From Paraburkholderia sp. (GTDB lineage Bacteria > Pseudomonadota > Gammaproteobacteria > Burkholderiales > Burkholderiaceae): a DNA stretch of 54,088 nucleotides. Shown in pieces: positions 24,968 through 33,107 of the stretch. The stretch lies in contig SCRN01000039.1 of assembly GCA_004322045.1 (NCBI GenBank), positions 1-54,088 on the forward strand, read 5' to 3'. Under the pieces are notes generated by a model. The model was not told the DNA's origin and searched no databases. It worked only from the letters and a program-made list of their open reading frames with translations. The translations under genes and the position numbers were made by a program. Numbering within the stretch: position 1 is the stretch's first letter; every line of letters begins with the position of its first letter.

Positions 24968-26239
24968 CTATTCGTGAGCGCCGGGCAGCAGCCCCAGCAC
25001 GAACGCCGTGCCCGCAAAGGCGAGGCCAACGACGCAGACGCCGCTCCATCCTGCCCATGCCCAGGCGGCCCCGGCCGCCGATGCGCCCACGGCGCCGCCG
25101 ATAAAGAAGATGCCGACAAAAAGCCCGTTCAGGCGCCCGCGCGCAGCAGGGTTCAACAAGTTGATCGCACGGCGGCCGAGCGTTTGATCGGTGACGACAC
25201 CGGCGTCGAGCGTGGCCGCGCCCGCTACGAGCAATGCGACGGCCAGGCTCTTATGGGCGCTTGCGTCGAAGCCGAACCATCCGGCGCCGGCGATGCCGCT
25301 CGCCACGAGCGCGATCAACATGCTCGTATGGCCGACGAGCAGCGCGGCACGGCCCAAGCGCTTGTCTCCGGCCCAGCCGGCCAGCGGCGTCGCCACGACA
25401 CCGGCCGCGCCCGCAAGCGCGAACCAAGCAATGTCATACAAGCTGAAATCGAATGGGTCGCGCGCAAGGCGCAGGCCGATCGCGGTCCAAAACGCGCTGA
25501 ATGCGCCCATCGCCAACGCCGCCGATACGGCGCGCCGCTGCAGCACCCTCTCAGAAGCGAGCAGCGTCCATAGCGAGCGCAGCAACGCGCCGTACGTCGT
25601 CGAAACGAGCGGCGCATGGCGCGGCAAGCGCACGGCGAGCACGAGCGCGAGCACCGCATCGGCGGCGGCCGCGACACCGTAGAAGGCCCGCCAGCCGATC
25701 GACCCGGCAATGACGCTCGCCAGCGGGCGCGACAGCAGAATACCGAGCATCAGACCGCTCATCACATTGCCGACGGCGCGTCCGCGCCGAGCCTCCGAGG
25801 CCATCGACGCCGCCATCGGCACCAGCATCTGAATGACGCTCGAACTGGCGCCGGCCAGAAACAGCGCCGCGAGAAAGACGAGGCCGTCGTGCGCGAGCAT
25901 CGCGACGCTCAGCAACACCGCACAAGCGGCCAGCGTGCGCACCACGAGCCGCCGGTTTTCGAGCAGATCGGCGAGGGGCACGAGGAGGACGAGCCCTAAG
26001 GCGTAGCCCAGTTGGGGCAGCATCGCGATCGCGCCGGTCAAGGAAGCGGGCAGGCCTAGCGCGCGCTGAATCGGACCGATCAGCGGCTGCGCCGCGAAGA
26101 GATCCATGACGATGATGCCGACGGCGGCGGCAAATAGGATCGTCAGCGGCGTGGTAAGTCGATGCGCGCCTTGGCGATCTCGCTCTGCCGGGGCAGCGCT
26201 CGGGCAGGAAAACTCCGGGGAGGGTGCAGGCCGATTCAT
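24968..26239 (-). CDS. MFS transporter (drug/metabolite efflux type)
   Basis: A 423-residue protein with 12 hydrophobic helices. It shows the loop 2-3 element in LVPLADLLENRRLVV and a symmetrical second half (PLAGWAGDKRLGRAALL). It belongs to the group of MFS proteins with QPLIGPIQRALGLPASLTGAIAMLPQLGYALGLVLLVPLAD. The start is not supported by a good SD. It is divergent from a LysR regulator at 26337, the probable controller. Substrate unknown. Confidence 0.88.
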   Translation of the reverse strand: MNRPAPSPEFSCPSAAPAERDRQGAHRLTTPLTILFAAAVGIIVMDLFAAQPLIGPIQRALGLPASLTGAIAMLPQLGYALGLVLLVPLADLLENRRLVVRTLAACAVLLSVAMLAHDGLVFLAALFLAGASSSVIQMLVPMAASMASEARRGRAVGNVMSGLMLGILLSRPLASVIAGSIGWRAFYGVAAAADAVLALVLAVRLPRHAPLVSTTYGALLRSLWTLLASERVLQRRAVSAALAMGAFSAFWTAIGLRLARDPFDFSLYDIAWFALAGAAGVVATPLAGWAGDKRLGRAALLVGHTSMLIALVASGIAGAGWFGFDASAHKSLAVALLVAGAATLDAGVVTDQTLGRRAINLLNPAARGRLNGLFVGIFFIGGAVGASAAGAAWAWAGWSGVCVVGLAFAGTAFVLGLLPGAHE

Positions 26240-26290
26240 ACGGGAGGTCGAACGAGCGGTTGAGGAGCGGCCATCGTAGGCTCGTCCGAT

Positions 26291-26318
26291 ATATGCGACA
26301 ATTGAAAAATGTCGATAT
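26291..26318. promoter_or_regulatory. Dyad in the MFS / LysR divergent promoter (candidate LysR box)
   Basis: CGACA at 26296-26300 and TGTCG at 26310-26314 are inverted with a 9-base spacer, flanked by ATAT at 26291-26294 and at 26315-26318. The A+T-rich 97-bp divergent region and the dyad fit autoregulation and control of the MFS gene by the adjacent LysR protein. Confidence 0.45.
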
Positions 26319-26336
26319 TCATTATGCGGAGTTGTT

Positions 26337-27275
26337 TTGAATACGCGAGACTTGCAAGCCTTCGTCGAAGTCATCGATAGCGGCTCGATGGTGCGTGCCG
26401 CTCAGAAACTACATGTGACGCAACCGGGGCTGACGCGGCGCGTGCAGAACCTCGAGACGACGCTGGGCGTGGCGCTGCTCGATCGGCAGAGCAAGCCGAT
26501 GAAGCCCACCGGCGCGGGCAAGGAAGTCTATGCGCTGGCGCGCGCGGTGCTGCGCAGCGTGGACGATTTGCTGGCCGTGGCTGCGCCCGGCAGCGAGCCT
26601 GCCGGCGAATTGAAAATCGGCGTGCCGCCGTTCCTCTCTGAGCTTGCGCTGGAGCAGCCGATCGACCGCTTGCGCGCAGCGTTCCCGCGCCTCACGTTGC
26701 GAGTGACGGCGGCGTGGTCGCCTGCGTTGCTCGAGCGCGCGCTGCGGGCGGAAGTGGACGCCGCGGTCATCATGGCGCCGGCTGCGGCCGCGATGCCCGA
26801 GACAGTCACCGCAACGCTGCTGGCCGTGCAGCCGACGGTCATCGTCGCTCCACGTTCAATGCAGTTGCCGCGCAAAGGCCGTCGCGGACAAAGCGGACAA
26901 AGTGCGCCGTGTCTTACGCTGGCCGAACTCGCGCAACATCCCTGGGTGCTCAATCAGGACGGATGCGGCATGCGCTCCGCGCTGGGCCGGGCGCTTGGCG
27001 CGGCGTCGCTGCGGTTCGAAGTGGCGGTGGAGGCGTTCGGCTCCGAATTGCAGCTGTCGCTGGTGGCGCGTGGAGTGGGCCTGGGTATCGTCACGCCGAG
27101 CCAGCTTGCTGCCAGCGCCCACAAAGATGCGCTGCAGGCGATCGAAGCGCCCGAGTTTTCGGGCGGCCTGAACGTTTGGTTGGTGCACGGCACGCTGCCG
27201 GGCCGGCTCGTACGGCCCATGGCGCTATTGCGCGACGCGCTGATGGACGTGCTCGCGCAGCCCGATCGGCGTTAG
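26337..27275 (+). CDS. LysR-family transcriptional regulator (divergent to MFS transporter)
   Basis: A 312-residue LysR protein. HTH: DLQAFVEVIDSGSMVRAAQKLHVTQPGLTRRVQNLE; then the linker helix and a substrate-binding-like effector domain (ELKIGVPPFLSELAL...). The start codon is TTG (26337-26339), chosen because GGAG lies five bases upstream and the HTH begins immediately; no ATG or GTG is available before it in frame. Convergent with the DUF3443 gene with only 6 bases between. Confidence 0.9.
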   Translation: MNTRDLQAFVEVIDSGSMVRAAQKLHVTQPGLTRRVQNLETTLGVALLDRQSKPMKPTGAGKEVYALARAVLRSVDDLLAVAAPGSEPAGELKIGVPPFLSELALEQPIDRLRAAFPRLTLRVTAAWSPALLERALRAEVDAAVIMAPAAAAMPETVTATLLAVQPTVIVAPRSMQLPRKGRRGQSGQSAPCLTLAELAQHPWVLNQDGCGMRSALGRALGAASLRFEVAVEAFGSELQLSLVARGVGLGIVTPSQLAASAHKDALQAIEAPEFSGGLNVWLVHGTLPGRLVRPMALLRDALMDVLAQPDRR

Positions 27276-27281
27276 CGTGCT

Positions 27282-28529
27282 TCAGTAAGCAAAGTACGGC
27301 CCCGTGCCGGCGGGCGTCGCTTCCTGCTCGATAGCGGTGTAGACGTTGCGCCCATAGAAGAACGGTAAGCCCCAATCGAACACTTGAGAGCCGACGAACG
27401 CAGGCCCCGCGAAAAGCGGCATCGCCGCTGCGCCGCCCGACGCTTGCCAGATTTGCGCGGCGTTGCCCACGCTGAAATCGACCGTGCTTGCGACGCCGTT
27501 CGTGCCGACGTTGGTCGCGCTGAACTGCTCGGTCGTGCCGGGACAGTAATAGCTCTGATTGGGGCTCGCACAGGCAGGCATCTGGCTCGTGGCGAAGAAC
27601 AGACCTGTCGAGCCGCTATCGACGATGCTGCCCGAGTATGTCGTTCCGTTTTCGGTTGTCGTAAACACGCCGCGCGACGGATCCACCCCGATCACGTGTG
27701 CGCCGGCGCCGATGGTGTTATCGCTTTGCGTGCCGATGCCGAAGATCAACTGTCCCGCCACGCTCGTCGCGCTGCCGCTTGGCACGGCGGGGAGACTAAC
27801 GATGACGCCGTTGCCGTCCGCGCCGAAGTAGGGTACGGGGTTGGCGACCTGCCGCTCTTCTGCAACAGTGGTCGGCAGGCAACTCGTGCCCGAGCACGCG
27901 TAGTAGGTGCCCACGATCGCCTGGTTGGCGCACGCCGCGCCGCAGTCGTGCTTGAATACGCCGATTCCGAGAATGCCGTTGGCCGCGAGTGTGCTCGGCG
28001 TATTGCGCGCCGCGCCGGTGTTCGAGCAACTCGCCGGCACGGCCGCGTAATTGGCGTCGATTACTTGGATAGGCAGCGATGCGGCGCGCTCCCCGCCGAT
28101 CTGCACATCGGCGATGCGAACCGAGCCCCAGGTGTAGCCATCGAAAAACTGCATGCACTCGGCGAGTGGGCCGCCGCCGTCGCTGGTTTGTTGCGGCAGC
28201 GCGACCGACGTGGAGAGTTGCGAGGCGAACACGCGCAGGCCCCACGATCCCGTATCCACTAGCACGTGGTCGATCGTTTGACAACTCGCGCCGCCTGGCG
28301 TGCAGACGGTGACGCTGACGAACGGCATGTTGGGCACGCCTGCCACCCCATGGTCGACGGCGATCGCTGCGACGTTGGCGGCCAGCGCGGCCGTGGGGGC
28401 CGATGTTTGAGCGGAGGTATTGCTGACCGAATTGCCGCCGCCGGAACCGCCGCCGCAGGCCGCGGTGAGGCAGGTGATCAGCAACACCGCCGCGGTCTTC
28501 ATCGCTTTCGAGATCGAGAATCGCAACAT
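27282..28529 (-). CDS. DUF3443 lipoprotein with pepsin-like DTG/DSG motifs
   Basis: A 415-residue exported lipoprotein: signal MLRFSISKAMKTAAVLLITCLTAAC with the lipobox Cys at residue 25, then a Gly/Ser-rich linker. The body is rich in Cys and Gly. Two elements stand out: VLVDTGSWGLRV (Asp92-Thr-Gly) and, about residue 300, SIVDSGSTGLFF, the spacing and form of the paired catalytic Asp-Thr/Ser-Gly loops of bilobal aspartic proteases. DUF3443 itself has no assigned function. The gene follows the DUF2844 gene by 11 bases on the same strand and is surely cotranscribed. Alternative start at Met10 would still keep a signal peptide. Confidence 0.85.
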   Translation of the reverse strand: MLRFSISKAMKTAAVLLITCLTAACGGGSGGGNSVSNTSAQTSAPTAALAANVAAIAVDHGVAGVPNMPFVSVTVCTPGGASCQTIDHVLVDTGSWGLRVFASQLSTSVALPQQTSDGGGPLAECMQFFDGYTWGSVRIADVQIGGERAASLPIQVIDANYAAVPASCSNTGAARNTPSTLAANGILGIGVFKHDCGAACANQAIVGTYYACSGTSCLPTTVAEERQVANPVPYFGADGNGVIVSLPAVPSGSATSVAGQLIFGIGTQSDNTIGAGAHVIGVDPSRGVFTTTENGTTYSGSIVDSGSTGLFFATSQMPACASPNQSYYCPGTTEQFSATNVGTNGVASTVDFSVGNAAQIWQASGGAAAMPLFAGPAFVGSQVFDWGLPFFYGRNVYTAIEQEATPAGTGPYFAY

Positions 28530-28540
28530 CGTCGGCACGC

Positions 28541-29002
28541 CTAACGAACTGCGGTGGCGTCGACGCCGGCCGGGAGTGCTTGGGGCAAATACGCGTGCCC
28601 CGAGAATGCGCGCAGATGTCCGCTGGAATAGACAACGAGATCGCTTGCCGACACGGCGAGCGGCCCGGCGCCGCGCGAGGGATTCGCATGCGTGAAGCGG
28701 TCGAACGCAGGGCCGAGCGCGGCTTTCAAATCGGGGAGGGTCGGGCCGTCCCATGCAACGCCGAAGACGATGCCGTCGGCCCCGGCATATTCGCGCACGA
28801 CCGTGCCGGAGGGCAGGGTGATCGTGTGAAGCGTGTAGGCGGCATGCACGCTGCTTGCGTGGGCAATGGCTGAGAGGCGCGTTGCGTCGGCCGCGACGCT
28901 ATCGGTGCGCTGGCCGAGTGTGGCCTGCGCGGCCGGTGCGGCGATGAATCCGGCCGCGGCGAGCGCCACGGCGATGGCGCTCGTACAGAAAGGCGATTTC
29001 AC
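28541..29002 (-). CDS. DUF2844 exported protein
   Basis: A 153-residue protein starting at GTG 29002, supported by AGGA seven bases upstream; signal peptide VKSPFCTSAIAVALAAAGFIAAPAAQA. The DUF2844 pattern is clear: ATLGQRTDSVAADATRL near the N-terminus, YTLHTITLPSGTVVREYAGADGIVFGVAWDGPTLPDLKAALG, then DLVVYSSGHLRAFSGHAYLPQALPAGV. Function unknown. DUF2844 and DUF3443 genes are regular neighbours in Burkholderia relatives, suggesting a two-component exported system. Confidence 0.88.
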   Translation of the reverse strand: MKSPFCTSAIAVALAAAGFIAAPAAQATLGQRTDSVAADATRLSAIAHASSVHAAYTLHTITLPSGTVVREYAGADGIVFGVAWDGPTLPDLKAALGPAFDRFTHANPSRGAGPLAVSASDLVVYSSGHLRAFSGHAYLPQALPAGVDATAVR

Positions 29003-29512
29003 TGCATTTCCTTCACTGGTGATGCGACGAACGGCCGGCAATGGGCGTCAACCGGGTTCGTGCTGGCGCGCAACCGCGCAGCTTGCTTTCGTCTGCACGG
29101 CGCACGTTCTGTCTCGTAACCAGTGAGGTGAACGGACGCGCGACGCCGAACTTTAGGCCGAAGCGATGCCCGCGAGCGGTGAAACGGCTGTTCGAACGGG
29201 AGGGAAAGAGGGTTGGACCAGGGGGCGTGTGTTGGCCGGATCACGCGCGGCTATTGCCGATAAGGCGCACGACTGCAGTCGCGCTTTGCGGCGTTCGCAA
29301 GGGACGGATGAAGCGACGCTTTGCCGCGCGTTTGAAAAAATTTTTGCCTATGTGAGCAGAAACCCTTATTTTTAACCAAGCGCTGAACTTTTTCACCAAA
29401 CGCTCGTTTGATCGAGCAGCACGACATCCGTGACAACGCGAATCACCATACGAATGCTTCCGCGGCCCCGGGCCCGGCGGGTTGCGACGAGCACTGCGCA
29501 AAGGATGAAGCA
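29003..29512. other. Intergenic region without a recognised gene
   Basis: About 510 bases between the DUF2844 gene and the response regulator. The left half is GC-rich and shows no coding pattern. From about 29330 it becomes A/T-rich (runs of A and T), the likely promoter area of the response regulator; GCTCG-tttgat-CGAGC forms a small dyad at 29402-29417. Nothing else can be supported. Confidence 0.5.
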
Positions 29513-29956
29513 ATGAAGTCCGACTGGTACGGCGCACGAGTGACCGTCGCGAACGCAACGGAAGGACCCGGCGACGGGAGCACGGTTGCGCATCCCAAGC
29601 GCGTGCTCATTGCCGACGCCGATGACGCGGCGCGCCGCATGTTGGTCAATCTGGTCGAGAGCTTGGGCTATGACGCCGTCGAGGCGCACTCGGTTGCGCA
29701 AGCGCTCGAGATCGCCCGGCAGGCGCCGCCCGATGCCGCCTTGATCGACATCGGCGCGCCGATGCTGGAAGGCTTGCCCGCGGCACGGCGCATGCGTGAA
29801 TTGGCGGGGGCCTCGTCCTTGCTATTGATTGCGCTGACGGGCTGGGGGCAGCCGCAGTACCGCGACATGGCGTTGGCGGCAGGCTTCGACGTTCATCTCG
29901 TCAAGCCGGTCGGCGTGGACCAACTCGGATTTCTCCTATCGATGACCTTGGTGTGA
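29513..29956 (+). CDS. Single-domain response regulator (receiver only)
   Basis: A 147-residue protein with a ~27-residue disordered N-terminus and one CheY-like receiver. The acidic pocket is Asp35/Asp37/Asp38 (LIADADD), the phospho-acceptor is Asp79 (LIDIGAP), the switch Thr is 109 (ALTGWG) and the conserved Lys is 131 (LVKPV). No output domain follows. The start ATG 29513 has AAGGA at 7 bases. No histidine kinase is nearby, so the partner is unknown. A candidate small RNA is encoded 100 bases downstream on the same strand. Confidence 0.9.
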   Translation: MKSDWYGARVTVANATEGPGDGSTVAHPKRVLIADADDAARRMLVNLVESLGYDAVEAHSVAQALEIARQAPPDAALIDIGAPMLEGLPAARRMRELAGASSLLLIALTGWGQPQYRDMALAAGFDVHLVKPVGVDQLGFLLSMTLV

Positions 29957-29997
29957 TCTTTGCGCCACAAATACCAGATGTTGTGCAATGGCAACGA

Positions 29998-30013
29998 TGC
30001 CCGCTAGCGGGCA
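29998..30013. promoter_or_regulatory. Perfect 16-bp palindrome before the sRNA promoter
   Basis: TGCCCGCTAGCGGGCA is a perfect palindrome ending 11 bases upstream of the -35 element at 30025, within a wider imperfect dyad (TTGTGCAATGG ... CCATcgtgTTGCAA). It may be the operator of the sRNA promoter, or a T-less end signal of the response-regulator transcript. Confidence 0.45.
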
Positions 30014-30024
30014 CAACCATCGTG

Positions 30025-30053
30025 TTGCAATGCATCAAACGGTTTGCTAGAGT
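30025..30053 (+). promoter_or_regulatory. Sigma-70 type promoter of the candidate sRNA
   Basis: TTGCAA (30025-30030), a 17-base spacer and TAGAGT (30048-30053), each matching four of six consensus positions. It is followed by about 70 bases ending at a strong terminator, with no open reading frame between, so it is well placed to drive a short RNA beginning near 30058-30060. Confidence 0.5.
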
Positions 30054-30057
30054 GAAG

Positions 30058-30122
30058 TTGTCTCCTCCATGTCTCCTCTGATATGGATTCAGCCCGCCGA
30101 TAATTAGGCGGGCTTTTTTTTT
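30058..30122 (+). ncRNA. Candidate small regulatory RNA with repeated anti-Shine-Dalgarno motifs
   Basis: The ~65-base transcript predicted between the promoter and terminator starts with two direct copies of GTCTCCTC (30060-30067 and 30071-30078, an 11-base period) in an unpaired, C/U-rich 5' region, followed by a stable GC hairpin and a U-tract. Exposed CUCCUC motifs are complementary to ribosome binding sites and are the seed type of several trans-acting, Hfq-dependent sRNAs. There is no ribosome binding site plus reading frame in it. I do not recognise a named family. The ends are inferred from the motif positions and could be off by a few bases. Confidence 0.5.
30091..30122 (+). terminator. 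Rho-independent terminator
   Basis: AGCCCGCC (30091-30098), an 8-base loop and GGCGGGCT (30107-30114), then an uninterrupted T run to 30122. The U-tract is only on the plus strand, so it serves the sRNA and/or the response-regulator transcript rather than ompW, which converges from the right. Confidence 0.92.
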
Positions 30123-30175
30123 CGTGCGTTGAATTGGCCCGGTCGCACCGAGCGTCGCCCGCGTCGGCCGGCGTG

Positions 30176-31030
30176 TCAGAACTTATACGAAAGCGCCAGA
30201 TAGGTGATGATCGGATCGGCCGTCAATTGGGCCTGCGTCGTGCCCAGCAACGTGCCGTCGGCCGCTCGCACGTATACGGTCGAGCGCGACTTCAGCGGTA
30301 TATAGGTCACCGATGCGCTCACCCCCCAATGTTCCGTGAAGTCGTACGAGGCGCCTGCGTTGAACACGGGGGCCCAAGAGGGCGACGCCTTCGCCGAAAC
30401 GCTCGTGACGCCCGGTCGCGCCGCGCCCGCGGCTAGCACCGAACCCAGGTTGTTTTGCGTCGACGTGACGAAGTTCGGATTGAGCTCGAGATTGGTAAAG
30501 AAGTTGTACGAAATGCCGATGCCGACGTAGGGCCGAAAGCGCGCCGTCGCCGAATTGAAGTAATACTGGATCATCATCGCCGGGCTCCACTGGCGCACGC
30601 TCTTGACGATCGGCTCGTTGGCCGGGTCGTCGAGATTTTCGGTGCCGAGCGCGCCGGCGGGGCCGGGCGGGACGATCGAGCCGCGGCCTCTGATCTTGAA
30701 CGTCGGCGGCACGCCGGCGACAGTCGTGAGCGCGATGTGATCGGTCAGAAAGTGACTGAAGACGAGGCCGAGCGTATCCGCGTTGTTCGTCGACAGCCCC
30801 GTTCCCTGCGAGGTGAATGCGCTTGGCAGCCGCAGTGGCGTATCGATGGGCTGCGGTGAAACATAGGTCGTCATCGGCGTGCTCGAGTCTTGCGGCATGA
30901 TGTGAAACCATCCGAGCGTGACGACGTTGTCGCCGGCCTTCTGCGCATAGGCGCTGCTGGCCAAGGTACCAAGCAGCGCGACGCTAGCGGCGGCGCGCGC
31001 AAACTTGCCCAACTTGTTTTTCGTCTTCAT
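30176..31030 (-). CDS. OmpW-family outer-membrane beta-barrel protein
   Basis: A 284-residue protein with signal peptide MKTKNKLGKFARAAASVALLGTLASSAYA. The mature part forms an eight-stranded OmpW-type barrel: GDNVVTLGWFHIMPQDSS at the N-terminus, LVFSHFLTDHIALTTVAGVPPTFKIRGRG, QYYFNSATARFRPYVGIGISYNFF, and the terminal strand ending in aromatic Phe (ITYLALSYKF). OmpW proteins pass small hydrophobic compounds. A strong SD (GGAGGAAACG) precedes the start. It follows the DUF2957 gene by 102 bases on the same strand and may be cotranscribed. Confidence 0.92.
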   Translation of the reverse strand: MKTKNKLGKFARAAASVALLGTLASSAYAQKAGDNVVTLGWFHIMPQDSSTPMTTYVSPQPIDTPLRLPSAFTSQGTGLSTNNADTLGLVFSHFLTDHIALTTVAGVPPTFKIRGRGSIVPPGPAGALGTENLDDPANEPIVKSVRQWSPAMMIQYYFNSATARFRPYVGIGISYNFFTNLELNPNFVTSTQNNLGSVLAAGAARPGVTSVSAKASPSWAPVFNAGASYDFTEHWGVSASVTYIPLKSRSTVYVRAADGTLLGTTQAQLTADPIITYLALSYKF

Positions 31031-31132
31031 CGTTTCCTCCCTGTCTTCGTTTTTTTTCGATCGCGCGCCGCCCCTCGCCCGCGAACGGGCCGGCCGGCGC
31101 ATGCGTCGACTTCGTGCTGCGCCGCGTTTGCG

Positions 31133-32368
31133 CTATTGAACGAACGCGTTGATCGTGAAGTACGGCGACGAATTCTCGTTGTAGAGATAGCCGAACACAC
31201 CGCCCGTGAAGATGAGCTTGCCCGTGGCCGCGCTCGATGACGAACCCGTCACGGCCGATAGCACGACGCCAGGCACGGCATTGGCAAAGCTCAGATCGAG
31301 TGGCGTGGCGACCGATGCGTTGGCCGCCTGGTACGGATCGAGCATCGTGGCTTGCGTGCCCACGAGCGCGGTGGCGCGATAGGCGAACTGGCTATCGACG
31401 CCGATGTATTGCCCGTTCTGCGTATTGACGGCGATGGGCGTTTGCGGTGCGAGGATGGTGATGCCCGATTCGTCGTCGGCGGTGAACGTCGAGGGATTGG
31501 CGTATCCGGTCCGAATCAGGATCGGCACGAGTTGATTGCGCAACTTGCCGACGATCATGAATCCCTTGCCCGCCGGCGAGACCGCGTTCGTGGGCTTGGC
31601 TTGGCTTTGAAACGCGTCGCTTTCGAACGCGCCGCTGCCATCGCTCGACTGCACCCAGTTCGTGCCCGCTTGCTGCGTCTTCCCCGCGTTCACGCCCACG
31701 TTGTCGGTTTCGCTCCACGTACCGTCTGCGTTGATGACGATCTTCGCGTCAACGGGCACCGTCGCATAGTTCTGCGAGGGAATGATGTGGTAGCCGAGCT
31801 GGTTGTAGGTGCCGGCTACGTTCGCCAGATTCGTCTCGATCGACGAAAAGCCGATGTACGGGAAGTAGGGGAACTTGTTGTCGGCCACGGCGCCGAAACC
31901 GACGATCCCGCTGTACTGAATTTCCTTGCCGGGGATCGTGCCGCCGAGCACCCCTTGCCCGACGAAGATGCGAGCCGGCTTGTTCGGATCCAAGCTCGCG
32001 CCCTGCAGGTAGAACGCGCATTCGTTCTGCTTTTGCGTCGGCAACAACGTCTCGGGCGCGAGCGTGCCGCTTTGCGATGTTCCCGCGCGAGACGGCGACA
32101 CCGTCCCCGTCGTGGCCGGAATCGCCGATTCGACATAGGTCACTTGCCACGTCATCTTCGTGGTGTCGATCTGCATCTTCACGAGTTCGCCGTCGCCGCC
32201 GCCGCCGGTGAACACCGTGTTGTAGTCGAGCGATGCGGGGCAGAGCCGGTCGGCCGCGGCATTCGCGCCACCAGGGACGGCGCTGCTGCCGCCACCACCG
32301 CCGCCACCACCACATGCGGCCAGAAAGGGCGCGACGAGCGCCAGTATCGAAAGGGTGTTCCGTTTCAT
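31133..32368 (-). CDS. DUF2957 lipoprotein
   Basis: A 411-residue protein with the signal peptide MKRNTLSILALVAPFLAACGGGGGGGG (lipobox LAAC, Cys at residue 19, followed by a poly-Gly tether). The remainder is beta-rich with repeated GxxG segments and fits DUF2957, a family largely confined to Burkholderia relatives, without known function. Start ATG 32368 is preceded by a strong GGAGG. Its C-terminus ends TGKLIFTGGVFGYLYNENSSPYFTINAFVQ. Operonic with ompW by position and orientation. Confidence 0.85.
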   Translation of the reverse strand: MKRNTLSILALVAPFLAACGGGGGGGGSSAVPGGANAAADRLCPASLDYNTVFTGGGGDGELVKMQIDTTKMTWQVTYVESAIPATTGTVSPSRAGTSQSGTLAPETLLPTQKQNECAFYLQGASLDPNKPARIFVGQGVLGGTIPGKEIQYSGIVGFGAVADNKFPYFPYIGFSSIETNLANVAGTYNQLGYHIIPSQNYATVPVDAKIVINADGTWSETDNVGVNAGKTQQAGTNWVQSSDGSGAFESDAFQSQAKPTNAVSPAGKGFMIVGKLRNQLVPILIRTGYANPSTFTADDESGITILAPQTPIAVNTQNGQYIGVDSQFAYRATALVGTQATMLDPYQAANASVATPLDLSFANAVPGVVLSAVTGSSSSAATGKLIFTGGVFGYLYNENSSPYFTINAFVQ

Positions 32369-33051
32369 GTCGTTCCTCCATGCTTATCGTTATCGGGCGT
32401 CCGGCTCCCTGTCGGCCACCGCTTGATTTAATTCGCACTGCTAACTGATTCGATGGGTCGTGCGATTCCTCCTTGCGTATCCGCTCACGGGGCTTGCGGG
32501 CCGCAGGCCGACGCGCGCGGGCAGCGTTGCATGCAATCGACCGGGGAAGGAAGCATGCGGCGCCTGGCAAGCGGGCGCCACCGAGCGGCGGCCGCTTTGC
32601 CGCGCGCTTCGTCGAGCCGGCATTGGGTGTCGCCGGTCGTCTCCCTGATCTCGTTATGCGACATAATGTCCTCGCGCATATTTTTTGTGTCAATTGATAA
32701 AGCCGTCTAAAAAAGTCGATTCAAAAAACCGTGCATCAATAAAAGCGAGATGGGATAAGGGATTCAGCGGCGTATTGAAACAAAAAGAGCGTTTCAAGCG
32801 CTTGCATGCAAAGTGGCGTCCGGCGGGGGAGCGCACGCCGTTTGCAGGGATTGAGGGATGTGGCGCCCGAGTTCGGTGCGTGGCGCCCGGGCGCCTGTGC
32901 GGAACGTCGTGTCTCAACGATCGGATGAATGACGCAGTTATTGCTGACGCATCAATGCCCGTTCAGCGGCGGTGTAAGCCGATTTGAATATTCCTGGAGG
33001 ATATGAGTGCGCCGCTTCTCGGCGCATCGCGATTCGCTATTGCGATGCATC
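32369..33051. other. Long intergenic region, promoter side of the DUF2957 gene
   Basis: About 680 bases with no gene I can support. 32650-32850 is clearly A+T-rich with runs of A and T, suited to promoter function for the DUF2957-ompW pair. Around 33008-33026 there is a hairpin (TGCGCCG-cttct-CGGCGCA) without T-tract. A 100-codon plus-strand frame at 32685-32987 has no SD and no coding character. Confidence 0.5.
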
Positions 33052-33080
33052 AAATAAAAAAGCCGGCGTGGCCGCCGGCT
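33052..33080 (-). terminator. Rho-independent terminator of argC
   Basis: On the minus strand AGCCGGC, a 6-base loop and GCCGGCT (33061-33080) are followed by TTTTTATTTG (33060 downwards). It lies 28 bases past the argC stop. Confidence 0.85.
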
Positions 33081-33107
33081 TCATTGCACGTTCTTTAGTG
33101 CGTCTTA

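Noticed and set aside
32685-32987. 100-codon plus-strand frame in the gap before argC
   Set aside because: No ribosome binding site, unnatural composition, and the underlying DNA is A+T-rich non-coding.
33003-33098. Short 31-residue frame after a GGAGG (32996-33000)
   Set aside because: The SD-to-ATG gap is only two bases, and the frame runs through the argC terminator hairpin.
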